From contig JAKQNF010000016.1 of assembly GCA_029565935.1 (NCBI GenBank), positions 180,031-219,922 of the forward strand: DNA of 39,892 bases. Direction: 5' to 3'. The notes under the pieces were generated by a model. It was given only the letters and a program-made list of their open reading frames with translations. It was not told the origin of the DNA and did no database searches. The stretch is from Bacillota bacterium. GTDB lineage: Bacteria > Bacillota > DTU025 > MWDF01. Positions 16,749-26,841 of this stretch are shown here, one piece after another (the first letter of the stretch is position 1; each line of letters begins with the position of its first letter). The position numbers and the translations under genes are program-made.

Positions 16749-17343
16749 CGCCGAGGCGCACCTCCTCCTTCTCGTTGGTCGCGATTATCAGCGCCGATTT
16801 CTTGCGCATGTCTTCTATGAGTGAATAGACGAGCTCCTTTCCCGCATCGTCGAGGTTCGCGGTGGGCTCGTCCAGTATCCATACGTCGGGATCGTTAATC
16901 AGGGAGAAACAGAACTTCATCCTCTGCTTCATGCCGGAGGAGAAGCTTGACAACGGATCATCGGCCCTGTCAAGGAGGCCGACCCTTTCTAGGAGGGCTT
17001 CCCCTTTTAAGGCCGCATCCCGTACACCTTTCAGACCACCGAAGAAAGTCAGGTTGTCCAAGGCGGAAAGCTCGTCATACAGCGAGAGCTCGGGCGAGAC
17101 GAAGCCTATCCTGTCAGAGAAGAGCTCAGGCGAGCCGTCGTCTGCGCCGTCTCTGTACACTACCGAGCCCGTGGAGGGCCTGAGAAGGCCGGCCGCTATC
17201 TTAAGCAGCGTGGACTTGCCGGAGCCGTTGCGCCCCGTTACGAGAAGCAGCCTGCCGGGTCTGGCGGCGGCGCTCACTTTGCGAAGCGCGGTCCTTTCGC
17301 CGAACCGCCTGGAGACTCCATCGATCACGACGGTAATAGCCAT
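16723..17343 (-). CDS. ccmA: Heme exporter ATP-binding protein CcmA
   Basis: A 206-aa single-domain ABC ATPase, the normal CcmA length. Walker A GRNGSGKST is at 37-45. The signature is FSSGMKQRMKFCFSLINDPD, with the SSGMKQR variant typical for CcmA, and Walker B is VWILDEPTANLD. The product works with CcmB and CcmC on the inner face of the membrane. It is the first gene of the ccm cluster. The ATG follows CGAGGGC on the minus strand, and a promoter-like pair lies about 50 nt upstream. Confidence 0.94.
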   Translation of the reverse strand: MAITVVIDGVSRRFGERTALRKVSAAARPGRLLLVTGRNGSGKSTLLKIAAGLLRPSTGSVVYRDGADDGSPELFSDRIGFVSPELSLYDELSALDNLTFFGGLKGVRDAALKGEALLERVGLLDRADDPLSSFSSGMKQRMKFCFSLINDPDVWILDEPTANLDDAGKELVYSLIEDMRKKSALIIATNEKEEVRLGDEVIELGR

Positions 17344-17391
17344 GATTACCAGCCCTCGCTCGAATAGAATAACAATTGAGCCTGATGATTT

Positions 17392-17420
17392 ATTATACTA
17401 ATTAGGGTGAACATAGTAAA
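17392..17420 (-). promoter_or_regulatory. Sigma-70-type promoter of the ccm cluster
   Basis: On the minus strand TTTACT (17420-17415), a 17-bp spacer and a consensus TATAAT (17397-17392) precede ccmA by about 49 nt. The TATAAT/ATTATA block lies between two divergent operons, so the same AT-rich patch may also serve argS. No convincing -35 was found on the plus strand. Confidence 0.5.
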
Positions 17421-17421
17421 A

Positions 17422-17453
17422 CCGGCGGTACGCCTAAGAGGCAGCCCCGCCGG
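17422..17453 (+). promoter_or_regulatory. Structured leader before argS
   Basis: The argS 5' region can fold with an outer stem CCGGCGG (17422-17428) pairing CCGCCGG (17447-17453) and an inner stem GCCT (17432-17435) pairing AGGC (17439-17442). It lies just before the ribosome site (17457-17461) and has no T-run, so it is not a terminator. A role in translation control is only a guess. Confidence 0.35.
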
Positions 17454-17468
17454 CCCGGAGGTCGAAAG

Positions 17469-19172
17469 ATGCCCGCAGTGCAGCAAGTGAACATTTCCAG
17501 GGACATGAAAGACGACATAGCAAAGGCGATCGAAAAGGCTATCGGACGCTTGAAGTCGGAGGGGGTCATACCTTCCCAAGCGGCGGCATCCGTGCCAATA
17601 GAGATACCAAAGGACCCGAAGTTCGGTGACTTCGCATCCCCCGTGGCGCTTTCGCTAGCGAAGGAAGCCGGCCTGAAGCCGAGGGACCTGGCGTTGAAGA
17701 TCGCAGGGGAAGTGATGGAGGAGAAGGACCCCTTGATACTGAAGGTCGAGGTGGCGGGCCCGGGCTTCATCAACCTCTACCTCGCCGACAAGTGGCTGGA
17801 CCATGCCGTCAAGGCCATAAGGAAGGCCGGGTCGGACTACGGCAGGAGCGGGAACGGGGCGGGAGAGAGGGTGAACGTGGAGTTCGTGTCCGCGAATCCT
17901 GTCGGCCCGCTGAACATAGTGAACGCAAGGGCTGCGGCGGTCGGCGATTCGCTTGTCAGGATGATGAACTTCACCGGCTACAAGGCCGAGAGCGAGTTCT
18001 ACGTTAACGACGCCGGCAACCAGGTGGGCGTCCTCACCGATTCCGTATACGCCAGGTTCAGGCAGTCGCTCGGCGAGGATTACCCGTTCCCGGAGGAAGG
18101 CTACCAGGGCCTTTACGTGAAGGACATGGCCGAGAAGGCCAAGGAGGAATTCGGCCCTGAGCTGGCAAACATGCCGCCGGAAGAGGCGAAGCGGCTTCTC
18201 AGGCCGTTCTCCCTCAAGCAGATGCTGGAGTGGCAGAAGAAGTCCCTTAAGGCCTACGATGTGGAGTTTGATACGTGGACGTCAGAGAAGAGCCTTAGGG
18301 ACAAAGGCGCCGTAGAGGAGGCGCTGGACAGGATGCGCGACAACGATGACCTCTATGAAGAGGAAGGCGCGGTATGGTTCAAGTCGACGAAGTACGGCGA
18401 CGACAAGGACCGCGTGATGATAAAGGGCGACGGCGAGTACACGTACGTAGCTCCGGACTTCGCATACCACCTCGACAAGCTCGGTAGGGGCTTCACGAAG
18501 CTCATAGACGTGCTCGGCCCCGACCATCACGGCTACCAGGGGAGGATGCAGGCCGGCATAAAATCCTTCGGCTATCCCGAAGGGACGCTGTACGTGCTGA
18601 TACTCCAGCTCGTGACGCTGCTTCGCGGAGGCGAGGCGGTGAAGATGTCGAAGAGGGCGGGGGAGTTCATAACCATGGACGACCTGCTCGAGGAGGTCCC
18701 CAAGGACGCGGCCCGCTACTTCTTCATAATGAGGAACACCAACTCCCACCTGGAGTTCGACATGGAAGTGGCGGCCAAGAGCACGCCGGACAATCCGGTC
18801 TGGTACGTGCAGTACGCACATGCGAGATGCTGCTCGATATTCGAGAAGGCCCAGCGGGAAGGAACGGACCTCACCCTAATGGAGGGCGCCGACTGCTCAT
18901 TGCTCAACCATCCCACCGAGACCGCGCTCGTAAGGAGGATGTCGGTGTTCCCCGACGAGCTGTGGGCCGCCGTCGAGGAGCTGCAGCCGTCGAGGATGGC
19001 AAGGTACGCCTACGAGCTGGCCGGTGAGTTCCACAGGTTCTACACCGAGTGCAGGGTCGTCAGCGAGGACGTCGCTCTGTCCGCCGCGCGCCTTGCGCTG
19101 GTCGACGCCGTAAGGATAACGATAGCAAACCTGCTGCCCCTGATGGGCATAAGCGCACCCGAGAGGATGTGA
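17469..19172 (+). CDS. argS: Arginyl-tRNA synthetase
   Basis: A 567-aa class I synthetase that charges tRNA-Arg. The N-terminal domain with KFGDFASPVALSLAKEAG (about 50-70) is the ArgRS additional domain that reads the tRNA D-loop. The catalytic core begins with NVEFVSANPVGPLNIVNARA; the KMSKS-type loop KMSKRAGEF starts at residue 392. The C-terminal anticodon-binding domain ends in NLLPLMGISAPERM, as usual. The oddity is the HIGH signature: residues 149-152 read N-I-V-N instead of H-[IV]-G-H, so both histidines are missing. The rest of the protein looks intact. The ATG follows CGGAGG with 7 nt spacing. A structured leader precedes it. Confidence 0.95.
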   Translation: MPAVQQVNISRDMKDDIAKAIEKAIGRLKSEGVIPSQAAASVPIEIPKDPKFGDFASPVALSLAKEAGLKPRDLALKIAGEVMEEKDPLILKVEVAGPGFINLYLADKWLDHAVKAIRKAGSDYGRSGNGAGERVNVEFVSANPVGPLNIVNARAAAVGDSLVRMMNFTGYKAESEFYVNDAGNQVGVLTDSVYARFRQSLGEDYPFPEEGYQGLYVKDMAEKAKEEFGPELANMPPEEAKRLLRPFSLKQMLEWQKKSLKAYDVEFDTWTSEKSLRDKGAVEEALDRMRDNDDLYEEEGAVWFKSTKYGDDKDRVMIKGDGEYTYVAPDFAYHLDKLGRGFTKLIDVLGPDHHGYQGRMQAGIKSFGYPEGTLYVLILQLVTLLRGGEAVKMSKRAGEFITMDDLLEEVPKDAARYFFIMRNTNSHLEFDMEVAAKSTPDNPVWYVQYAHARCCSIFEKAQREGTDLTLMEGADCSLLNHPTETALVRRMSVFPDELWAAVEELQPSRMARYAYELAGEFHRFYTECRVVSEDVALSAARLALVDAVRITIANLLPLMGISAPERM

Positions 19173-19176
19173 GCAG

Positions 19177-19965
19177 ATGGCGATGGAGCCTAAGGGTAAG
19201 GCGCCCAGCGCCCTGGATGCCGTGATCGACTTCGCAAGGGCGTTCAGGATGTGGTACGAGAGGATAGTGCTGTCCTTCGTGTTCGCATCGACCTGGTGGG
19301 CCCTGGGCTTCGTGGCGGCTCAGCTTGCGTTGGTGAACCCCCTTATGCTGATCCCTGCGAGCGCGGTATGGGCAGTGGCGGCCGCGGCATCCATGTCCAT
19401 GGCCAACAGGGCCGTCCACCTGGAGGACTTCGAGCTCGGGGCGTTCTTCAAGGACCTTAAAAAGCGCCTTTTGAAGTACGCCGGCCTTTTCTTCCTGTCC
19501 GTCGCTTCGCTGCTTCTCTACATCCCTCTCGTGCTTTACCTGCCGACCCTCAACAACTTTTTGGGTTATGCAGGATTCGGCATATGCGCCTGGGTGGGGA
19601 TCTTCTCCTTCATAACCGTCTGTTACGCGGCTGGTATAATAACCGAGCTCGACGAGGGCACCTTCAGGGCGGTCAGGAAGGGCTTCCTTCTGATGATGGA
19701 CAATCCCGGCTACAGCCTGGTCTGCGGGATATTGCTCCTTATGCTGGCGTTTATCGGCTATCTGCTGCCCATGCTCTCCATGACCTGGTCATCCTGGGCA
19801 TATCTGGTGCTCGTGGTGATAGGCGTGTTCATGTACGGCTCGGTCAACGCTTACTACATCTGCTTCGCGACGAGGAGGCTGCTTAGGAGATACGGCCTCG
19901 ACAGGAAGAGCGGCAGGGAGTCTTTGCAGGAAGAGCTCGCGGGCAAGCAAGGCGCAAAGAATTAG
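19177..19965 (+). CDS. YesL/DUF624-like integral membrane protein
   Basis: A 262-aa protein with five or six hydrophobic segments (about residues 28-52, 55-75, 97-122, 130-155, 175-195, 200-225). The layout resembles YesL/DUF624 proteins: an N-terminal RMWYERIVLSFVFASTWWAL segment, a small-residue PASAVWAVAAAA helix, then a soluble loop with LEDFELGAFFKDLKK before further helices. The function of the family is unknown; some members sit near sugar-uptake genes. It follows argS after 4 nt and precedes the metallo-hydrolase, so it is co-transcribed with them. The C-terminal 30 residues are charged and cytoplasmic in prediction. Family assignment is moderate. Confidence 0.65.
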   Translation: MAMEPKGKAPSALDAVIDFARAFRMWYERIVLSFVFASTWWALGFVAAQLALVNPLMLIPASAVWAVAAAASMSMANRAVHLEDFELGAFFKDLKKRLLKYAGLFFLSVASLLLYIPLVLYLPTLNNFLGYAGFGICAWVGIFSFITVCYAAGIITELDEGTFRAVRKGFLLMMDNPGYSLVCGILLLMLAFIGYLLPMLSMTWSSWAYLVLVVIGVFMYGSVNAYYICFATRRLLRRYGLDRKSGRESLQEELAGKQGAKN

Positions 19966-19982
19966 TGAAGGAGGGTTTGACC

Positions 19983-20621
19983 ATGAAGGTAAGATGGTTC
20001 GGTCATTCGTGCTTCCAGCTGAGAACGGAAGACGGCGTGAGGATAGTGACCGATCCGTATGATCCTACCGTAGGGACGCTGCCGGCGGACCTTACGGCGG
20101 ATATCGTGACGGTCAGCCACCAGCATTTCGACCACAACTACGTAACCGCCGTAAAAGGAAGATATGAGATGTTCACGGGCCCGGGCGCGCATGAGGCGGC
20201 GGGTGTGAAGGTGACGGGCATCCACAGCTGGCATGACGAGCAGATGGGCGCCAAGAGGGGCCCCAATACGATATTCGTGATCGAGGCCGACGGCCTAAGG
20301 ATATGCCACATGGGGGACCTAGGCGCGATCCCGGGCAAGGAGGAGCTCCTTTCGCTGCAGGACCTGGACTATGTCATGGTGCCGGTGGGCGGCACGTACA
20401 CCCTCGACCCACAAGGTGCCGACAGGCTGATAAGTATGATCGGCCCCAGGGTAGTGATACCGATGCATTACGGGATGAAGCCCGGCCTGGACAAGCTAAT
20501 CCCCGTCGCGCGGTACATCGAGGGCAAGGACGACGTGATACACGCAGCCTCTGTGGAGTATGCGATGGTAAAACCTGTCAAGAAGGCCGGCCGGCCGGCG
20601 TATCTCTTGCTCAAACCTTAG
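19983..20621 (+). CDS. MBL-fold metal-dependent hydrolase (UlaG/UPF0173 type)
   Basis: A 212-aa metallo-beta-lactamase-fold protein. The N-terminal MKVRWFGHSCFQL is the standard opening of the UPF0173/UlaG-like group. The metal motif HxHxDH is SHQHFDHN with H46, H48, D50 and H51. Further metal ligands are suggested by GIHSWHDE, CHMGDLGAIP (Asp) and IPMHYGMKPG (His). These enzymes have been linked to lactone or phosphodiester cleavage, but the substrate here is unknown. The ATG follows AAGGAGGGTTTGACC; an upstream in-frame GTG at 19965 would add six residues and overlaps the previous stop. It ends the argS transcription unit. Confidence 0.88.
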   Translation: MKVRWFGHSCFQLRTEDGVRIVTDPYDPTVGTLPADLTADIVTVSHQHFDHNYVTAVKGRYEMFTGPGAHEAAGVKVTGIHSWHDEQMGAKRGPNTIFVIEADGLRICHMGDLGAIPGKEELLSLQDLDYVMVPVGGTYTLDPQGADRLISMIGPRVVIPMHYGMKPGLDKLIPVARYIEGKDDVIHAASVEYAMVKPVKKAGRPAYLLLKP

Positions 20622-20645
20622 TACAATATTAGAGGCCGGCGGCAT

Positions 20646-22316
<1,671 letters not shown>

Positions 22317-22502
22317 TATGCCCCTGCGTGAAGGATAAGCGCGTCGAGCATAGAATTGTTACCGCGAAAGCAATAACAACCGAAATATTCGCCTTTCACA
22401 CTAAAGAGGACCACCCAGACGAAATCCGCAGATGCCGGGTTTTGCCGTTGTGTGTGTGCACCCCGAGATTTTTACATATCAACCTATCCCGGACGGAGGA
22501 AA

Positions 22503-24233
22503 ATGATGGATAACAAGATACTAGAACTAGGCGCAAAAGGCGTGCTTGAACTGAAGGACGAGGCCAAGAGGCTTAAGGTTCCGGGATTCAGGACGCTCAG
22601 GAAGGCGGAGTTGATCGAGGCTTTGACGCAGATATACGAGAAAGAGGCTGAGGCCGCCAAGGTCGAAGATGCCCCGATTGAGGAGGCCGCCATAAAGAAG
22701 CCCCAGCGCGGAAGGCCTAGGAAGAGGACCGAACCTCAGCAGGAGTTCAGGACCATCGAGCCGGCGTCTTTCAAGATCATAAGCGTCGGCGGAGAGGATG
22801 GCAGGACCGGCACCGAGTCGGACATAGAGCGCATGTCGAATATGATCAAGGAGGCCGGTACGAGCGAAGGTCCGCCACCCGCCCCCGCGGTGAGGGCATT
22901 CGCGCGCAGGAAGACCACAAGGGCGCTTCATCCCAGAGATGGGCAGGAGCAGGCATCCCAGCCGGGCGATGCCGTATCGCAGAACACTGCGCGTATCGAG
23001 CCGTACCAGGCTCCGGCGCAGGCTGCCACCGTGTACGAGACGTTGAGGGAGGCCCCTCTTCCAGGATACTTGAAGGAAGGCGCCATGTCGGCGAAGGGCA
23101 TACTGGTCATAAAGCAGGAAGGCTATGGCTTCCTTAGGGCCAACCAGCCCCATACCCAGGGCTATGACGACATATACATCTCCCCGTCCCAGATCAAGAG
23201 GTTCAGGCTGAGAAACGGCGACGAAGTCGCCGGCTTCGTCAGGCCGCCCAACGAGGGAGAGAAGAACTCCGCCTTGATAAGGGTCGAATCGGTCAACGGG
23301 GACCCGCCCGAATACTGCGAGACGAGGAAGTTCTTCGAGGACCTCACGCCCATCTTCCCCAAGGAGAGGCTGACGCTCGAGACCCAGCCGGGCGAGATAA
23401 CCGGCAGGGTGATAGACCTCATGGTCCCGGTCGGCAAGGGCCAGAGGGGCCTGATCGTCGCCCAGCCCAAGGTCGGCAAGACCACGGTGCTGAAGACCGT
23501 CGCGAAGGCCATAATGGACAATTCTCCGGACATCAACCTCATAGTACTGCTGGTCGACGAAAGGCCCGAGGAAGTCACCGACTGGGTCCAGTGGATAGGC
23601 AACAAGGGCCAGGTCTTCTCATCGACTTTCGACCAGCCCGCGGAGAACCACACGAGGGTCGCCGAGATAGTCCTCGAGATCGCAAAAAGGCAGGTCGAGC
23701 ACAAGAAGGACGTATGCATACTGCTCGATTCCCTCACCAGGCTCACAAGGGCCTACAACACTACAACCCCGTCGTCCGGAAGGACGCTGTCCGGAGGCCT
23801 GGACCCTTCGGCGCTGCATCCTGCGAAGAGGTTCTTCGGCGCCGCAAGGAACATACAAGACGGAGGCTCGCTGACCATATTGGCCACCGTGCTTGTGGAT
23901 ACCGGAAGCCGCATGGACGACATGATCTACGAGGAGTTCAAGGGCACGGGCAACATGGAGATCCATCTCGAGCGCGACCTCGCCGAGAGGAGGATCTTCC
24001 CCGCGATAGACATAAAGGCCTCTTCGACGAGGAGGGACGAGCTGCTCTACTCGGCCAAGGAAAGGGAGGCCGCATGGGTCCTCAGAGTCGCAATGGCGTC
24101 CATGAATCCGATAGAACAAACCGACTTCCTGTTCCAGAGGGTCAAGCAGTCTAGCGGCAACGAAGACCTGATAGACAAGGTAGTGAGCTCGAAATACGCA
24201 AGCAGCATGAAAGAGCGCGGGAACATTTATTGA
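22503..24233 (+). CDS. rho: Transcription termination factor Rho
   Basis: About 576 aa. An N-terminal Rho_N helical domain (about residues 5-45, KGVLELKDEAKRLKVPGFRT) is followed by about 150 residues rich in Pro, Ala, Glu and Arg that look disordered. The cold-shock RNA-binding domain begins near 195 (KGILVIKQEGYGFLR). The RecA-like motor has Walker A PKVGKT at 322-327 and VCILLDSLTRLTRAYN as Walker B. Most Rho proteins have PPKAGKT; here it is QPKVGKT. The hexameric ATPase releases RNA from polymerase. The start is the ATG pair at 22503/22506 after GGAGG; the upstream extension to 22452 has no ribosome site. Confidence 0.95.
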   Translation: MMDNKILELGAKGVLELKDEAKRLKVPGFRTLRKAELIEALTQIYEKEAEAAKVEDAPIEEAAIKKPQRGRPRKRTEPQQEFRTIEPASFKIISVGGEDGRTGTESDIERMSNMIKEAGTSEGPPPAPAVRAFARRKTTRALHPRDGQEQASQPGDAVSQNTARIEPYQAPAQAATVYETLREAPLPGYLKEGAMSAKGILVIKQEGYGFLRANQPHTQGYDDIYISPSQIKRFRLRNGDEVAGFVRPPNEGEKNSALIRVESVNGDPPEYCETRKFFEDLTPIFPKERLTLETQPGEITGRVIDLMVPVGKGQRGLIVAQPKVGKTTVLKTVAKAIMDNSPDINLIVLLVDERPEEVTDWVQWIGNKGQVFSSTFDQPAENHTRVAEIVLEIAKRQVEHKKDVCILLDSLTRLTRAYNTTTPSSGRTLSGGLDPSALHPAKRFFGAARNIQDGGSLTILATVLVDTGSRMDDMIYEEFKGTGNMEIHLERDLAERRIFPAIDIKASSTRRDELLYSAKEREAAWVLRVAMASMNPIEQTDFLFQRVKQSSGNEDLIDKVVSSKYASSMKERGNIY

Positions 24234-24261
24234 GACTCTGGACGTTATATAGACAATGTGA

Positions 24262-24287
24262 GGTCCTGCAGGGCGGTTTGCAGGACC
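24262..24287 (+). terminator. Hairpin after rho
   Basis: A perfect 9-bp inverted repeat, GGTCCTGCA (24262-24270) with TGCAGGACC (24279-24287), loop GGGCGGTT. It is followed by AGACGGCTTTATTG, a weak T-rich tail. It probably separates rho from the peptidase gene. Confidence 0.55.
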
Positions 24288-24340
24288 AGACGGCTTTATT
24301 GTAGAATATTCACATCAATCTCGTCGGAAGGGGCCAAGGA

Positions 24341-25399
24341 TTGAAGTACAGGCAGGAGATACCGAAGATACCGAGATCGGTGGCAAGGACTTTCGCAGCC
24401 TTGCTATTCGCAATCCTGTTTCTCGTACTGACCCCTTCATCCGCCGACATAGGCCTAATACCTGGTGAGGGCGACCCCATAACCGGCTCGGGCATCGCAA
24501 GGATCGCATCCAACGTATTCGACATGCTTACGGAACCGTTCTCGTCGAACCCCGAGGCTCACGGCCTGGACGAGGACTTGTTCGCCGTGGGCGATGGGTC
24601 GTTCACCACGGGATCCCCGCTGGAGAACCTCAGGGGCATACTCGAGAAGAAACCCTACATAATCGAGCACATCGTTGAGCCGGGCGATACGATCTGGTCG
24701 ATAATGAAGGCCTATAACGTCGACGAAGCGACGATAGTAAACGCCAACAACCTCGCCAACGCATCCAAGCTCAAAGTCGGGCAGAAGCTCACGTTCCCCT
24801 CCGTGACCGGACTCACCCACACGGTCAAGAAGGGCGACACCATATCGGACATAGCTAGGACCTACCAGGTCAACGTTCAGATAATAGAAGAGGCCAACGA
24901 GCTGACGCAAAGCAGCAAGATATTCGCCGGCCAGGTGTTGGTCATACCCGGCGGCAAGATGCCGCGCGCGGCTAAGTCAACCGGCTCTTCCAGCGGTTCC
25001 TCATCCAAGACGGCGAGCATAGGGATCAGCATGATACATCCCCTTGGCAGCGGCACCAGGGTCACGTCGAGCTACGGCATACGAAGCGGAAGGATGCACA
25101 GCGGCATAGACTTCGGCGTGTCGACCGGCACGAAGGTGAAAGCATCGGCGGCCGGCGTAGTGACGACGGCAGGATGGCTGGGCGGATACGGAAAGCTCAT
25201 CGTGATTGACCACGGGCAGGGCGTCAAGACCTATTACGGGCATAACTCGAAGCTGCTCGTCTCCGTAGGGGACAGGGTAGAGCAAGGACAAGTCATATCC
25301 AATTCCGGCAACACCGGAAGGTCCACCGGGCCTCACCTCCACTTCGAGGTCCGGGTCAACAACAGGGCACAGAACCCACTCAACTACATCAAGAAATAG
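24341..25399 (+). CDS. LysM domain M23 family cell-wall endopeptidase
   Basis: A 352-aa exported protein. Residues about 13-33 form a hydrophobic signal or anchor segment ending in SSA. Two LysM peptidoglycan-binding repeats follow (about 106-151, IVEPGDTIWSIMKAY; and 157-203, HTVKKGDTISDIARTY). A Ser-rich linker leads to the M23 (LytM) peptidase domain from about 225. The zinc ligands are present: H253 and D257 in HSGIDF, and H334 in HLHF, with H332 as catalytic His. It should therefore be an active peptidoglycan hydrolase rather than an EnvC-like activator. The start is TTG at 24341, after GGAAGGGGCCAAGGA; no ATG is suitably placed. Confidence 0.92.
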   Translation: MKYRQEIPKIPRSVARTFAALLFAILFLVLTPSSADIGLIPGEGDPITGSGIARIASNVFDMLTEPFSSNPEAHGLDEDLFAVGDGSFTTGSPLENLRGILEKKPYIIEHIVEPGDTIWSIMKAYNVDEATIVNANNLANASKLKVGQKLTFPSVTGLTHTVKKGDTISDIARTYQVNVQIIEEANELTQSSKIFAGQVLVIPGGKMPRAAKSTGSSSGSSSKTASIGISMIHPLGSGTRVTSSYGIRSGRMHSGIDFGVSTGTKVKASAAGVVTTAGWLGGYGKLIVIDHGQGVKTYYGHNSKLLVSVGDRVEQGQVISNSGNTGRSTGPHLHFEVRVNNRAQNPLNYIKK

Positions 25400-25448
25400 C
25401 GCCGGTCCTGGCTCCCTTCAAGCCTGCCGGCGGCAGGAGGTCGATTTC

Positions 25449-26840
25449 GTGGACTTCAAGGGAATCATGGCCGATGCCATCTCGTCCTACAGGGGCAGGG
25501 CGGACTACCTCGAGGTAAGGATCGAACAGAGGGAGGCCACCTCGCTCCTATACAGGCTCGCAGAAGCCGACAGCGTATCCGTTAAGCTAGTCTTAGGAGG
25601 CAACGTGCGCGCTCTCGTCGACGGCGGCTGGGGCTTCGCCGCATTCAATGACCTTGCGGCCATAGGTAAAGCTTGTGAGGACGCCGTGACGTCGGCGAAG
25701 TACGTAGGCTCGTGCCTGTCCGCTTCCGAGAAGGTGTCCCTCGCCAGGGTGACCACCGCGTACGACGAGGTGGACCTGGGGATAAAAAGAGGCGCCAAGG
25801 ATGTAACCCTCGCAGATAAGATGAAGATCATGGGCGAATATGCCCAAATACTGGCCAAAAGCGATCCGAGGGTGGTATCGTCGCATGTCAGGTACGGCGA
25901 TTTCTACGTGAAGAAGTACTTCGCGAACTCGGAAGGTGCGTTCATAGTCTCGGAAGGTTCTGACATGAACGCCTCGTTCGGCGCTTCGGCCATGAAGGAA
26001 GGAAGGCCGGTGGAGGCGTTCGAGGGCGTGGGAAGCACGCTGGACTTCCAAGACCTGGAAGGAAGGCACGACGTCGCCCGGAAGGTCGTAAAGACTTGCA
26101 TCGAGACGCTGGATGCCGAGCCCGTGAAGGCAGGCGTCTATACGGTCGTGTGCGACCCGCACCTTGCGGGAGTGTTCATCCACGAGGCCTTCGGGCACCT
26201 TTCCGAATCCGACTTCATAGCCGAGAACGATGACGCGAGGAAGATGATGACCCTGGGGCGCCGCTTCGGGCAGGACTTCCTGAACGTGGCGGACGAGCCG
26301 GTCCCCGAGGGGCTCCGCGGCTCGTACAAGTACGATGATGAGGGCACTCCGGCCGTGACGGCGCCTCTGATCACCAACGGTCTTCTGGTCGGAAGGCTGC
26401 ACTCAAGGGAGACCGCCGCGAAGATGACCGAGCCCACGACCGGGAACGCCAGGGCGGTGAACCACAAGTTCGCACCCATAGTCAGAATGAGGAATACGGT
26501 CATCCGCCCCGGCAAATCGAGCTTCGACAACCTCATCGGCGACATCAAGCTGGGTATATTCGCAAAGGCCGCGTACGGCGGCCAGACGGTCATAGAGCAG
26601 TTCTCCTTCTCGGCCAGGGAGGCGTTCATGATAAGGGACGGCAAGATCGCCGAGAGGGTGCGCGACGTCGTCATGGCGGGCAACCTCTTCGAGACCCTCA
26701 TGAACATAGAGGGCATAGGATCCGACTTCAGATGGACCGGGCACACGGGAGGATGCGGCAAGGGAGGGCAGTACCCTCTGCCCGTAATGATGGGCTCGCC
26801 TTCCATAAGGATCAAGAACGTCGTCGTTGGAGGGAGATAG
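25449..26840 (+). CDS. tldD: Metalloprotease TldD
   Basis: A 463-aa TldD-family protease subunit. The zinc-binding motif HExxxH is HEAFGHLSESD with H245, E246 and H250. The downstream Cys ligand region is TGGCGKGGQYPLPVM, typical of TldD. TldD pairs with TldE as a heterodimer that degrades unfolded or modified peptides, including antibiotic precursors such as microcin B17 in E. coli. The GTG start follows GGCAGGAGGTCGATTTC. The tldE gene begins 1 nt after its stop. Confidence 0.94.
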   Translation: MDFKGIMADAISSYRGRADYLEVRIEQREATSLLYRLAEADSVSVKLVLGGNVRALVDGGWGFAAFNDLAAIGKACEDAVTSAKYVGSCLSASEKVSLARVTTAYDEVDLGIKRGAKDVTLADKMKIMGEYAQILAKSDPRVVSSHVRYGDFYVKKYFANSEGAFIVSEGSDMNASFGASAMKEGRPVEAFEGVGSTLDFQDLEGRHDVARKVVKTCIETLDAEPVKAGVYTVVCDPHLAGVFIHEAFGHLSESDFIAENDDARKMMTLGRRFGQDFLNVADEPVPEGLRGSYKYDDEGTPAVTAPLITNGLLVGRLHSRETAAKMTEPTTGNARAVNHKFAPIVRMRNTVIRPGKSSFDNLIGDIKLGIFAKAAYGGQTVIEQFSFSAREAFMIRDGKIAERVRDVVMAGNLFETLMNIEGIGSDFRWTGHTGGCGKGGQYPLPVMMGSPSIRIKNVVVGGR

Positions 26841-26841
26841 G

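Noticed and set aside
22328-22513. 61-aa frame overlapping the rho start, as a possible leader peptide
   Set aside because: GTG start without a ribosome site and no conserved pattern; conservation data would be needed.
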